DNA of 25,872 nt from Saprospiraceae bacterium (GCA_023300835.1 JALZVB010000010.1:1-25872), one strand, 5' to 3'. Shown: positions 7,637 through 15,611, numbered from the stretch's first letter. Made by a program: numbers and translations. Notes: generated by a model not told the origin, from the letters alone.

Positions 7637-8125
7637 ATGATTAATACACTAAAGTATTACAGGCGTAAGGTTCAGGGAAATCTGAGAGTTTTAAACCAGA
7701 AATTGCAATTCAAAAAGATATCTGTAGGCAAAGATTTCTTTATGATGCGGTATATGTTTATCACTAGTCAACACAGTCTAGTGGCAGGAAACAATGTATA
7801 TATAGGCTCTAATGCCAACATAGGAGCTAATGTAGTTTTGGGAAATGATATTCTTATTGCTTCTTATGTCGCCTTTGTAGGTGGAGACCACAGAATTGAT
7901 AATATAGGATCAACACCTATCATGAAGTCGGGGGTTGAACATACAAGAACAACAGTTGTTGATGATAATGTATGGATAGGCCATGGTTGTATAATAATGG
8001 CTGGTGTCCACATAGCTGAGGGAGCAGTAATCGCTGCAGGTTCAGTAGTTACAAGGGATGTACCCAGGGATACAATTGTTGCGGGGTCACCTGCAAGAAT
8101 TTTACGTAAAAGAAAATTAGATTAA
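7637..8125 (+). CDS. Left-handed beta-helix (hexapeptide-repeat) acyltransferase
   Basis: The product has 162 aa with hexapeptide repeats of the form [LIV]-G-x-x-x-x. The first set is VAGNNVYIGSNANIGANVVLGN (about residues 49-70). A loop follows with VGGDHRIDN, whose His is a candidate catalytic residue, then VVDDNVWIGHGCIIMAGVHI and AEGAVIAAGSVVTRDVPRDT, ending in IVAGSPARILRKR. That ending is typical of the CatB/WcaF/NodL-like acetyltransferase group. These trimeric enzymes transfer acetyl or other acyl groups from CoA to a sugar, amino sugar or antibiotic; the acceptor is unknown. The basic N-terminus (YYRRKVQGNLRVLNQKLQFKK) may contact membrane or an anionic partner. It is likely in an operon with the preceding methyltransferase; surface-polysaccharide or lipid modification is possible but unproven. 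Confidence 0.88.
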   Translation: MINTLKYYRRKVQGNLRVLNQKLQFKKISVGKDFFMMRYMFITSQHSLVAGNNVYIGSNANIGANVVLGNDILIASYVAFVGGDHRIDNIGSTPIMKSGVEHTRTTVVDDNVWIGHGCIIMAGVHIAEGAVIAAGSVVTRDVPRDTIVAGSPARILRKRKLD

Positions 8126-8461
8126 TACGATTTTAGAGAACTACAAAATTGTGTCTTACAGAGTCAGAATAAAAGACATAAATTTGGTGTTGGAAGCTCT
8201 TATTAACAGGAATTATATCATTTAAGATTTAATTTGTCACTATAGATTTAAAAATGAATTTGTTTACGTCAAGGCATGAGCGAAAGGTTTCGTTGTTAAA
8301 CGAATCGAGTACGAAAGTGCTCGAATAAAGCGAACCACGAAAGTGGGTAGGAGAGCAATAAAACGAAATAGCTATGACGAGTATTTTCAACGCAGAGATA
8401 GACACTTTCAATTGAAATATAAGAGACATTCTAAAGCTTATATGATATCAACTCAGAGATT
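8126..8461. other. Intergenic region carrying repeat copy C
   Basis: This 336-base gap between two plus-strand genes has no credible ORF. Most of it (8269-8410) is the third copy of the dispersed repeat. No T-tract terminator for the upstream operon is evident. Confidence 0.5.
8269..8410. repeat. Degenerate intergenic inverted-repeat element, copy C
   Basis: The copy starts with TCAAGGC and later has AAAACGAAATA, GCTATGACGA (8371-8380) and GTATTTTCAACGCAGAGAT (8381-8399), the same blocks in the same order as copy B. Unlike copies A and B it has about 70 extra bases in the middle with two ACGAAAGTG repeats and a small CGAG/CTCG hairpin, suggesting an internal expansion. Confidence 0.42.
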
Positions 8462-9361
8462 ATGGTAGATTCAGTTATAGAAGATTTTAAAAATACTTTC
8501 CGCAGGGGAAATATGATTTCAAAAATCATATTGGTCAACGCTATTATATTTATTATTCTTAACCTCATCAAAGTCTTTGCGGGTGGTGCTTCACAAGGAG
8601 GCATATTTATAATACTACAAAACAACCTCTCTATTCCGGCTTCACCATCGCAATTACTGCGTCAACCGTGGAGCATATTTACGCATATGTTTACGCATAT
8701 TGGCTTATGGCATGTTGTGTGGAATATGATTCTACTGTATTGGTTTGGACGTATTGTAGGTGACTTGTTAGGAGATAGGAGAGTACTACCTATTTATGTA
8801 ATGGGAGGACTTTTTGGCGCATTGATATATATCGTAACAGATCAGTTTTTTCCAGGCGGTTCTGGTGGGAGTAGTTATGCACTAGGTGCTTCTGCAGCTG
8901 TTATGGCAATGATATGGACGGCAGCTACAGTATCCCCTGATTACCTCTTGCATCTACTGTTTATAGGAGCTGTAAAACTTAAATATGTGGCCCTTGGATT
9001 ATTATTTATCGATATAATAGGTACGGCTGGAAATGTCAATACTGGTGGTCATTATGCACATATAGGCGGCGCGATATTCGGTATGTTGTTTGTCTATCTC
9101 CTTCATCGTGGAACTGATCTGACAGCACCATTTGCCGATTTCAGAAAGAAGGAAAAGAAACAAGAAATTGAAAAAACACCTAGAAGAATATTCAAGGTTA
9201 TAAGTAATAACTCGCGATCTGTTAGTCATAGAGCTCCGGAGACACCATATAAGCATCAGGATAAACTAGATGACATTCTAGATAAGATTAATAAAGTAGG
9301 GTACGAAGAATTGACTGAAGAGGAAAAAGCGTTTCTATATAATGCTAGTAAAAAGAAATAG
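8462..9361 (+). CDS. Rhomboid family intramembrane serine protease
   Basis: The product has 299 aa with about six membrane helices in residues 20-215. The rhomboid catalytic pattern is complete: H79, H84 and N88 in HIGLWHVVWN (oxyanion and active-site region), nucleophile S144 in LGASAAV, and general base H200 in HYAHIGGAIFG. Rhomboids cleave substrate transmembrane segments within the membrane. The cytoplasmic C-terminal tail (about residues 218-299) is charged and ends in EELTEEEKAFLYNASKK, a short helical segment commonly found at the end of Bacteroidota rhomboids. The stop is followed two bases later by the GTG start of the next gene, so the two are surely co-transcribed and perhaps translationally coupled. 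The physiological substrate is unknown. Confidence 0.95.
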   Translation: MVDSVIEDFKNTFRRGNMISKIILVNAIIFIILNLIKVFAGGASQGGIFIILQNNLSIPASPSQLLRQPWSIFTHMFTHIGLWHVVWNMILLYWFGRIVGDLLGDRRVLPIYVMGGLFGALIYIVTDQFFPGGSGGSSYALGASAAVMAMIWTAATVSPDYLLHLLFIGAVKLKYVALGLLFIDIIGTAGNVNTGGHYAHIGGAIFGMLFVYLLHRGTDLTAPFADFRKKEKKQEIEKTPRRIFKVISNNSRSVSHRAPETPYKHQDKLDDILDKINKVGYEELTEEEKAFLYNASKKK

Positions 9362-9363
9362 TA

Positions 9364-10365
9364 GTGCACAAGATTTTCTATTTCTTTAATATCCTTGCGG
9401 CTATAGCTATCGTGTTTTCTTACATATCACCTTATGTGCCACCTTCTGCTACATGGATCTTTGCGGCGTTTGGTTTAGGGTACCCATTTCTTCTGATAAC
9501 TAACGTTTTGTTTGTCTTTTATTGGTTGATTTTCAAACCAAAAAATGCGCTGCTTTCCTTATTGTTTATTTGTCTAGGATATAATGCTTTGGTAAAGGCA
9601 GTGGGTATAAATCAGGTACAAGAGAACCCCATAGGATTTTCTATTATGACTTTCAATATAGGGAAGACCCGAGTTGAGTTTCATAGAAAGAAAACTAGGG
9701 ACAAGAAGGTAAGCGCATTCAAGAAATTTATACAGAAAGAACAACCCGATATAATCTGTATCCAAGAAAGATTACTGAATCACTTTAAATATTATGATCA
9801 GATTTTTGAGGGTTATAATTTATACCCTTCTGAGGAAGTAGGAACAGCTATTTACAGTAAGTTCCCGGTTATAAAAAGTGGTAACATTCCGTTCAACACT
9901 TTTTCACATAACGCCAGTTGGGTTGATGTAGAAATTAAGAAAAAAAAATACCGTGTCTATTGTATGCATCTTAGTTCTAACAGGGTGAGTAATATATTAG
10001 ATGATGTTTCTGAGATATGGGATGACTCCAAATCTACCTTCAGGAGTTACCATAAACATGCCATAGCTAGAGCTGACCAGCTTGAAAAAGTTATGGCCCA
10101 TGCCGCTCAATCACCACATCCCGTTATACTTAATGGTGACTTCAATGATGTGCCACAATCTTATGTATATCGCACAATAGCTAAGGAGTATAAAGATGCT
10201 TTCATAGAATGTGGAAGAGGATTTGCTCAGACGTATAACTCTAGGTTTATAGGCCTCCGTATTGACTTTACGTTTGTAAGTAATGAGTTGGATGTTGTGG
10301 GTCATGATATAGTAGAAAGCGACATTTCTGATCATTACCCAGTTGTTACTAAAATCAGTTACTAA
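9364..10365 (+). CDS. Membrane-anchored endonuclease/exonuclease/phosphatase family protein
   Basis: The product has 333 aa. The first 80 residues contain two or three hydrophobic helices (FNILAAIAIVFSYISPYV, WIFAAFGLGYPFLLITNV, ALLSLLFICLGYNALV); the remainder is an EEP-fold catalytic domain. Metal and active-site motifs are present: N98 in MTFNIG, E135 in DIICIQE, GTAIYSKFPV, the central NGDFNDVP (near residue 258) and the terminal D323-H324 in SDHYP. The fold covers nucleases, phospholipases and phosphatases; the membrane anchor hints at an envelope-associated phosphodiesterase, but the substrate is not deducible. The start is GTG at 9364, two bases after the rhomboid stop. A rhomboid-EEP pairing is, to my knowledge, recurrent in Bacteroidota, suggesting a shared envelope role. 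Confidence 0.92.
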   Translation: MHKIFYFFNILAAIAIVFSYISPYVPPSATWIFAAFGLGYPFLLITNVLFVFYWLIFKPKNALLSLLFICLGYNALVKAVGINQVQENPIGFSIMTFNIGKTRVEFHRKKTRDKKVSAFKKFIQKEQPDIICIQERLLNHFKYYDQIFEGYNLYPSEEVGTAIYSKFPVIKSGNIPFNTFSHNASWVDVEIKKKKYRVYCMHLSSNRVSNILDDVSEIWDDSKSTFRSYHKHAIARADQLEKVMAHAAQSPHPVILNGDFNDVPQSYVYRTIAKEYKDAFIECGRGFAQTYNSRFIGLRIDFTFVSNELDVVGHDIVESDISDHYPVVTKISY

Positions 10366-10462
10366 TTTATCCTAGTATTAGAATCATATTCTGGTTAATA
10401 TCTGGTGGTTTTGTTTGTAAACAAAAATCAACTCTCCAAAAAATCAAGTAGGTGCATAAAAA

Positions 10463-10490
10463 AAGGTAACCATTTCGTCTTAGTTACCTT
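10463..10490 (-). terminator. Intrinsic terminator of the TPR gene
   Basis: AAGGTAAC (10463-10470) and GTTACCTT (10483-10490) form a perfect 8-bp stem with a 12-nt loop. On the minus strand the stem is followed by a T-rich tract, so it serves the TPR gene ending at 10523. The plus-strand side lacks a T tract and would terminate the converging EEP transcript only weakly. Confidence 0.75.
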
Positions 10491-10522
10491 AGAGAGATTG
10501 AGTAAATATTGAGTTATGGTTA

Positions 10523-11926
10523 TTATTCTTCTTTGTAATAATTGATCATGGCTTGTATCTCTTTATTGAGAACCAGTTCTGGCTCAATTTCAAAAATCAA
10601 AGTATGTTGATCATAATCTTCTGTCAATGCTTCTTGGAAGGTTGCAAATGCTTCTACCTTTTTATCAGTAAGGAATTGTGCAACAGCTTTACAATACAAT
10701 AGATCTGCTCCAAAAGTAAAATCATCAGCTTCTTCAAACACAAACAAGGCTTCATCTTTCTTTCCTATTTTTATAAGAAAAGAAATATAGTCTCTCCAGT
10801 ATATGCTCTGCTCTGGTCCCATTTCTACAGCTTTTCCATAGAAATACTCAGCGTTTTTGTAGCTCCCTACAGCATTATGAGCTTGAGCAATAGCAAGATA
10901 GTAGTCTTCACAATTGTCTTCTAGTGTAATAGCTTTATGAAAAGCATTGATAGCTTTATTCCACTTTTCTGCCTTAGAGTAACAGAGGCCTAGTTTATAA
11001 TAAACTTCATCATTGTAAGGATCAAGCTTAAGTAATTTGTTGAGTAGAATTTTAGATTTGTTGAGATCGTTAAGTTGGAAACGGCATTCAGCCATATTCA
11101 TAAGGACCTCTTCATTCAGTCCAAAGTTTTCCATGTAAGTCTCATAAATCTTGAGTGCTCTTTCGTATTCTTTTTCTTGTATACAGATGTCTGCACAATC
11201 GAGATATCCGTTTTCAAAATTTGTTTCAATGATAAAAGAATATTCAATAGCATCTATTGCTTTTACATACTCACCTTCGGCCGCCTGTGCATGACCTAGG
11301 TTATACCAAGCCAAATAACTAAATGGGTTCTCATCTAAAATTGTCTGATGAAAAACAATGCTCTGAGCATAATTCTTGGTCAGTTGTGTAGCAAAGCCAA
11401 TTCTCTCGAGTGCCTCATCGTTATGGACGTCAGAGATAATAGCTTTTGCTAGATTCTCGTACATGCCATTGTAATCTTGTTGTGCCTCATTGATATATGA
11501 CTCACTGAGGTACACGTCCGATAGATCACTAGCGGATACATATTTTTTCATGTCCTCCAATAGTTCACGAGCCTGAGAATCCTGACCTTGAAAGGCCAGA
11601 ATTCTAATCTTCAACAGTAAAATGTCGTGTTCGTAGGGGGAAATTTTTTCTGCTTTGGAAAGAAGTTCTAATGCTTCTTCATGTTGATTGTTCTGAAAAA
11701 ATAACCTTGCTTTAATTATATAAAAATCTGGGTTATATGCAAAAATTTCTAGAGCGGCATCCGCTACTTCTATGGCCTTTTCAAACTGTAATTCCTCTTC
11801 ATAATACCTTATGAGTTCCAGGAAAGTTGGGGCAGCATAAACGACACTTTTTCCTTTTTCAAAATTGTATTCAAAATCTGATACAATACTTAGAAAAGAA
11901 GTGTCACGTCTTGTTTTTTGTTCCAT
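10523..11926 (-). CDS. Tetratricopeptide-repeat protein
   Basis: The product has 467 aa without a signal peptide or membrane segment, so it is cytoplasmic. From about residue 30 to the end it consists of roughly ten TPR units. Examples are ALEIFAYNPDFYIIKARLFF, YLAWYNLGHAQAAEGEYVKA, NDEVYYKLGLCYSKAEKWNK and DYYLAIAQAHNAVGSYKNAE, each with the W/L-G-Y-A-P pattern of helix pairs. Such arrays are protein-interaction scaffolds. No catalytic domain is attached, and the partner is unknown. It converges with the EEP gene, with a terminator between, and is probably transcribed alone from a start upstream of 11966. Confidence 0.93.
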   Translation of the reverse strand: MEQKTRRDTSFLSIVSDFEYNFEKGKSVVYAAPTFLELIRYYEEELQFEKAIEVADAALEIFAYNPDFYIIKARLFFQNNQHEEALELLSKAEKISPYEHDILLLKIRILAFQGQDSQARELLEDMKKYVSASDLSDVYLSESYINEAQQDYNGMYENLAKAIISDVHNDEALERIGFATQLTKNYAQSIVFHQTILDENPFSYLAWYNLGHAQAAEGEYVKAIDAIEYSFIIETNFENGYLDCADICIQEKEYERALKIYETYMENFGLNEEVLMNMAECRFQLNDLNKSKILLNKLLKLDPYNDEVYYKLGLCYSKAEKWNKAINAFHKAITLEDNCEDYYLAIAQAHNAVGSYKNAEYFYGKAVEMGPEQSIYWRDYISFLIKIGKKDEALFVFEEADDFTFGADLLYCKAVAQFLTDKKVEAFATFQEALTEDYDQHTLIFEIEPELVLNKEIQAMINYYKEE

Positions 11927-11965
11927 TAAAAAAGCTAGTTAACGTGGGATTTAATTTCGTCAGTG

Positions 11966-11993
11966 TAAATATACTGAAATTGATAGCCTACAA
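11966..11993 (-). promoter_or_regulatory. Possible promoter of the TPR gene
   Basis: On the minus strand TTG (11993-11991), a 17-nt spacer and TATATTTA (11973-11966) resemble the -33/-7 pattern with one mismatch in the -7 box and a slightly short spacer. It lies about 40 bases before the start codon. Confidence 0.33.
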
Positions 11994-12387
11994 AACTTTT
12001 TAAAGAAGAAATAAAAGAGTGTGCCACTATTAATAAACAATCATAAGTTATTGATAATCAACAAGGTAAGAACATATAATATAATTGCTAAATGCTTATT
12101 CAATTAACAATCAAAGGGTCTATACATTTGCTAAATAACCTTAGTTACGGCAATTTAAATGCACAATTACCGCAAATATTTAGGACTTGCATTATAACTA
12201 AATGTCATATTATTGACAATATTATCCCTGATCTAGGTTCACGTAATTTGTTTAATAAGTTATATATGTGATTTATGAGATGTTTTACCATCCAACACTG
12301 ACTAATTTCTGTAGAAGTTATTTAGCGGACATAATAATATGTAATTAGGTAGAACAAGGTGATGTTGAAAATCAATAGTTGTTTCAC

Positions 12388-12417
12388 TTGTACAGTATAT
12401 GTATGTACATAGGTTTA
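12388..12417 (+). promoter_or_regulatory. Possible promoter and operator upstream of the GH3 gene
   Basis: TTG (12388-12390), a 19-nt spacer and TAGGTTTA (12410-12417) match the Bacteroidota promoter pattern with one mismatch. Two identical self-complementary hexamers TGTACA (12389-12394 and 12404-12409) occupy the spacer with 15-bp start-to-start distance, a layout that could bind a dimeric regulator. The implied leader is about 195 bases. Confidence 0.35.
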
Positions 12418-12620
12418 GAATTGTGAAGGATTTAATAATACAACAGACTCGTGTGATGTAGGCTTGATGTAACCATGTAATAGACGATGATCCGATAGTG
12501 CTATATATTGTGACATAAAAAAAACTTGCTCAGAAGTAACAAACGATGAGATTCAGTTTTATTATTTAAATTCGAGGACTGTAGCTCACTTTAGAGCTGA
12601 CAATGAAATAAGAAACCCAA

Positions 12621-14873
12621 ATGATGTTCAATATTCTAAAGTCAACTTGCTTGATACTCCTATTGTTAATACTGGCTTCTTGTGGTGCTCAGAAGGAACT
12701 CACAGAAAACCAACTATCCTCTACTGTTCTTGATATACCTACATACAATATGACACCATTAGTAAAAGACCTAATGGCTAAAATGACTCTAGCGGATAAA
12801 GTGGGAGAAATGACACAACTTAATATTGATATGTTAAGTGTTGGAGAACCTTATAACCTTGTAATACCCAACAAGCTTGATACGGCTAAACTCAGGAATA
12901 TCCTAGTAGACCTTAAAGTCGGTTCAATATTGAATTGTGGAGGTCATTCTTATACAAGAGCACAATGGAAAAATATCATAACAACTATACAGGATTACGC
13001 AGTCAACAAAAAATCAACAGGAATCCCTGTTCTATATGGTGTGGATGCGATACATGGAACTAACTATACACGGGGTGCAACTCTATTTCCACAACAACTA
13101 GGTCAAGCTTCTACCTGGAATCCTGAGCTAGCGATAGAATGTGGAGAAGTAACAGCATACGAGACAAGAGCCTCAGGAATTCCTTGGGCTTTTTCTCCAG
13201 TTCTGGATATAGGAAGAGATGCAAGATGGCCGAGACTATGGGAAACATACGGAGAAGATCCGTTACTAGCAAAGACCATGGCGACTTCTTATATGTACGG
13301 GATGCAAGGAGATGATATTTCAGACCCAGAGAAAGTAGCCACATGTATGAAACACTTCTTAGGTTATAGTGTAACGCTGAGGGGAAAAGATAGAACACAA
13401 GCATGGGTGCCTACAAGACAATTATTAGAATACTTTGCACCTACTTTTCAGGCAGCAATTGACGCAGGGGCAAGAACAGTAATGATCAATAGTGGTGAGA
13501 TGAATGGTATCCCTGTTCATGTCAACAAAGAAATTCTTGTAGACTTATTACGTAATAAGATGGGATTCACAGGTCTAGCGGTTACAGACTGGGAAGATAT
13601 TGGTTATCTCGTAAGTAGACATAGAGTGGCTAAAGACTTCAAAGAAGCTATAGGTCAAGCCATAAATGCAGGAATCGATATGGCTATGGTGCCATTGGAT
13701 GCTAGCTTTCCTGTATTGTTAAAAGAACTTGTAGAAGAAGGCGTTGTTCCTATGTCAAGAATAGACGAATCTGTAGCAAGAATCCTATTGGTAAAAGAAG
13801 AATTGGGTCTTTTTGAACCTATGAAACCATTGGATACATATACAGAGTTTGCGTCTGCAAAAAGTCAAGCAAGCGCATTAGCTGCAGCCGAAGAAAGCAT
13901 CATACTTGCTAAAAACGATAACAATATCCTTCCTTTGGATAAAAACAAAAGAATTCTTGTGGTTGGCCCCAATGCAACCTCTCTCAATTCACTTAATGGC
14001 GGATGGACAGGAACTTGGCAAGGGACTGATACAACATATAATACGCCGGGCAAAATGACTATTCTAGAAGCCATGCAAGAAGAATTCAGTTCAATTATTA
14101 CGGCAGAGGCAGGTCAAGAAGTCAGAGCAGCATCTAGAGCAGATGCTATTGTTGTCTGCATAGGAGAAATGCCATACACAGAAAAGCCGGGAGATATAGA
14201 TGATCTAGATTTGGATGATGACCAAATAGAATTAGTGAAATCCCTGCAAGCAACGGGTAAACCTGTAATATTAGTAGCAGTAGAAGGAAGACCAAGAACT
14301 ATGAATAGTATAGTTGACGAATCAGCAGCGATATTAGTTGCATTTCTGCCAGGTGACGAAGGTGGTCCAGCTATTGCCAATATATTATCAGGAGACACGA
14401 ACCCCTCAGGTAGATTCCCTATAACATACCCTAAGTCCTCCAATGACCTCGTAACTTATGACCATAAAGGAACAGATCTCGTACACAGAGACTTTTCTAT
14501 GGATGCTTTTAATCCACAGTGGGAATTCGGTTATGGATTATCTTATACAACTTATGACTATACTAATCTCATCGTTTTACCTAACCTAAATGGTGGAATT
14601 GATGTCTCAGTAACGGTAAGTAACACAGGTACTCAGACAGGAAAAGAAACCGTGCAAGTCTATGTTTCTGATCTTGTAGCCAGTATTACCCCATCTGTAA
14701 AACGGCTAAGAGCATTTGAAAAAGTAGAACTCGCTGCAGGTGAATCTCAGACACTTTCTTATTCAATTACCAAAGAAGATCTCTCGTTTGTCGGGAGGGA
14801 GAATAAATGGATTTTTGAAAAAGGAGATTTTAAGGTAGCGGTTGCTGGATTGTCGGAAATGATAAGTCTCTAA
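12621..14873 (+). CDS. Glycoside hydrolase family 3 lipoprotein (beta-glucosidase-like)
   Basis: GH3 enzymes release terminal beta-linked sugars, most often glucose or xylose, by a retaining mechanism. The 750-aa product has a lipoprotein signal (hydrophobic CLILLLLILA, lipobox LASC, lipidated Cys21). The (beta/alpha)8 domain spans about residues 45-390 and contains VLYGVDAIHGTNY, SPVLDIGRDARWPRLWETYG, a KHFLGYS substrate-site segment, and the nucleophile Asp323 in GLAVTDWEDIGY. The second alpha/beta domain (about 405-620) has ILVVGPNA and FLPGDEGGPAIANILSGDTN. A fibronectin-III-like domain closes the protein (GKETVQVYVSDLVAS, then KRLRAFEKVELAAGE). All parts are intact. Lipidation places it in the envelope, probably acting on oligosaccharides such as beta-glucans. 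No SusCD pair or other glycosidase is adjacent, so it is not part of a visible polysaccharide-utilisation locus. ATGs at 12621 and 12624 are equivalent. Confidence 0.95.
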   Translation: MMFNILKSTCLILLLLILASCGAQKELTENQLSSTVLDIPTYNMTPLVKDLMAKMTLADKVGEMTQLNIDMLSVGEPYNLVIPNKLDTAKLRNILVDLKVGSILNCGGHSYTRAQWKNIITTIQDYAVNKKSTGIPVLYGVDAIHGTNYTRGATLFPQQLGQASTWNPELAIECGEVTAYETRASGIPWAFSPVLDIGRDARWPRLWETYGEDPLLAKTMATSYMYGMQGDDISDPEKVATCMKHFLGYSVTLRGKDRTQAWVPTRQLLEYFAPTFQAAIDAGARTVMINSGEMNGIPVHVNKEILVDLLRNKMGFTGLAVTDWEDIGYLVSRHRVAKDFKEAIGQAINAGIDMAMVPLDASFPVLLKELVEEGVVPMSRIDESVARILLVKEELGLFEPMKPLDTYTEFASAKSQASALAAAEESIILAKNDNNILPLDKNKRILVVGPNATSLNSLNGGWTGTWQGTDTTYNTPGKMTILEAMQEEFSSIITAEAGQEVRAASRADAIVVCIGEMPYTEKPGDIDDLDLDDDQIELVKSLQATGKPVILVAVEGRPRTMNSIVDESAAILVAFLPGDEGGPAIANILSGDTNPSGRFPITYPKSSNDLVTYDHKGTDLVHRDFSMDAFNPQWEFGYGLSYTTYDYTNLIVLPNLNGGIDVSVTVSNTGTQTGKETVQVYVSDLVASITPSVKRLRAFEKVELAAGESQTLSYSITKEDLSFVGRENKWIFEKGDFKVAVAGLSEMISL

Positions 14874-14915
14874 TAGATAACAAAAGTAAAAACTTTTAAA
14901 AAAAGAAAGATTCTC

Positions 14916-14956
14916 GCAAACATATTATGTTTTTTTATAATATGTTGTATGTTTGC
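14916..14956. repeat. AT-rich inverted repeat downstream of the GH3 gene
   Basis: GCAAACAT (14916-14923) is the exact reverse complement of ATGTTTGC (14949-14956). An alternative inner stem is CATATTAT (14921-14928) with ATAATATG (14937-14944) around a T-rich loop. It lies 43 bases past the GH3 stop and may act in termination or mRNA stability, but it lacks a following T tract. Confidence 0.45.
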
Positions 14957-15102
14957 TGTCTGAGTTGAAAGACTCCGAACTGTTAAGTAATACCCAATAG
15001 GTACTTAACTACAATCACCTGCATAATGATTTGGAACTAGAATCCTACTAAGGAATTTTTCTAGTTTAAAATTATTAAGTGTATTTATATATAACGTCTA
15101 GC

Positions 15103-15171
15103 TGCCAGTCATGGTTAATGAGTTTTAAGAGATATTATCTCTTTATGACTGATGTATGTAACAGACTGGCA
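15103..15171. repeat. Nested inverted repeat
   Basis: Outer arms TGCCAGTC (15103-15110) and GACTGGCA (15164-15171) are perfectly complementary. An alternative pair is AGTCAT (15107-15112) with ATGACT (15145-15150). At the centre AAGAGATA (15127-15134), one T, and TATCTCTT (15136-15143) make a perfect palindrome. The structure could be an RNA fold or a protein-binding site. Confidence 0.55.
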
Positions 15172-15453
15172 AAGAAATTTCTCAACTCCTTTGTAACAAG
15201 GCTCCTTAACCTAATTATACAGATAGGTGATAATGCCAATCAAATTGGCATTCCACTTAAAACGTCAGGGACCTTAGTGTATAACAAATTAAGCTTATCA
15301 CAAGCCCAGATAAGACCTCTTATCCAAAAGCTGTTTAGTCAAAAAACACAGACTATATTTAGTTTTTCAACACTATTACGAGCACCAATATATATAGTTA
15401 ATAGTCAATGTGTTGTAGGAAGGTACTCATCTATGCATGTAGTAGAGACCTAG
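15118..15453 (+). CDS. Doubtful small ORF, 111 aa, no recognised family
   Basis: An ATG at 15118 opens a frame of 111 codons to the TAG ending at 15453; the frame also extends back to a GTG at 15079. Composition is plausible for a protein: hydrophobic and basic residues alternate, as in FVTRLLNLIIQIGDN and IRPLIQKLFSQK. The order of a helix, IPLK, a KLSLSQAQI segment and IYIVN loosely recalls the C-terminal helix-turn-helix part of Crp/Fnr regulators, but the recognition-helix residues are not there and I would not claim it. No good ribosome-binding sequence precedes either start, and several perfect inverted repeats lie within the frame, which is unusual for a gene. It may be chance, a decayed gene, or a real small protein. 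Confidence 0.22.
   Translation: MSFKRYYLFMTDVCNRLAKKFLNSFVTRLLNLIIQIGDNANQIGIPLKTSGTLVYNKLSLSQAQIRPLIQKLFSQKTQTIFSFSTLLRAPIYIVNSQCVVGRYSSMHVVET
15232..15252. repeat. Perfect 9-bp hairpin
   Basis: AATGCCAAT (15232-15240), a CAA loop, and ATTGGCATT (15244-15252) form a perfect inverted repeat with a 3-base loop. No T tract follows, so it is not a simple terminator; a structured RNA or operator is possible. Confidence 0.6.
15294..15324. repeat. Alternating CTTATC/GATAAG arms
   Basis: CTTATC (15294-15299), GATAAG (15309-15314) and CTTATC (15319-15324) allow two mutually exclusive 6-bp hairpins, with loops of 9 and 4 bases. This is the minimal layout of a conformational switch, though short arms can occur by chance. 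Confidence 0.35.
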
Positions 15454-15611
15454 CTTTTTCGCCACCCCTTAGAATATAATAAAAAAATAAGCACAAATAG
15501 TTTTATTTCATGTATGAATCATTTAGAAAGTGAGCATTGTACTTGAGATGTAAAGTCTAAAAACATAGTATGAACATCAATATTTTAAACAGCCTATTAA
15601 CCCAGCAAAAG

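Larger units (their letters stand above)
11927..12620. other. Long divergent intergenic region between the TPR and GH3 genes
   Basis: These 694 AT-rich bases hold no credible gene on either strand; stops are frequent in all frames. Contents that can be named are a possible TPR promoter (11966-11993) and a possible GH3 promoter with paired TGTACA sites (12388-12417). The middle, about 12010-12380, shows nothing I can assign. It could be an old remnant or carry an unrecognised small RNA. Confidence 0.45.
14874..15611. other. Palindrome-rich region between the GH3 gene and the giant surface-protein gene
   Basis: This 738-base stretch contains an inverted repeat after GH3 (14916-14956), a nested inverted repeat (15103-15171), a perfect 9-bp hairpin (15232-15252), and alternating CTTATC/GATAAG arms (15294-15324). 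A doubtful small ORF (15118-15453) overlaps these. Promoter and leader of the giant gene must lie here, but no confident TAnnTTTG box was seen. Confidence 0.5.

Noticed and set aside
8229..8625. Two minus-strand open frames of 64-66 codons
   Set aside because: One lies on repeat copy C and the other overlaps the start of the rhomboid gene; neither has a recognisable product.
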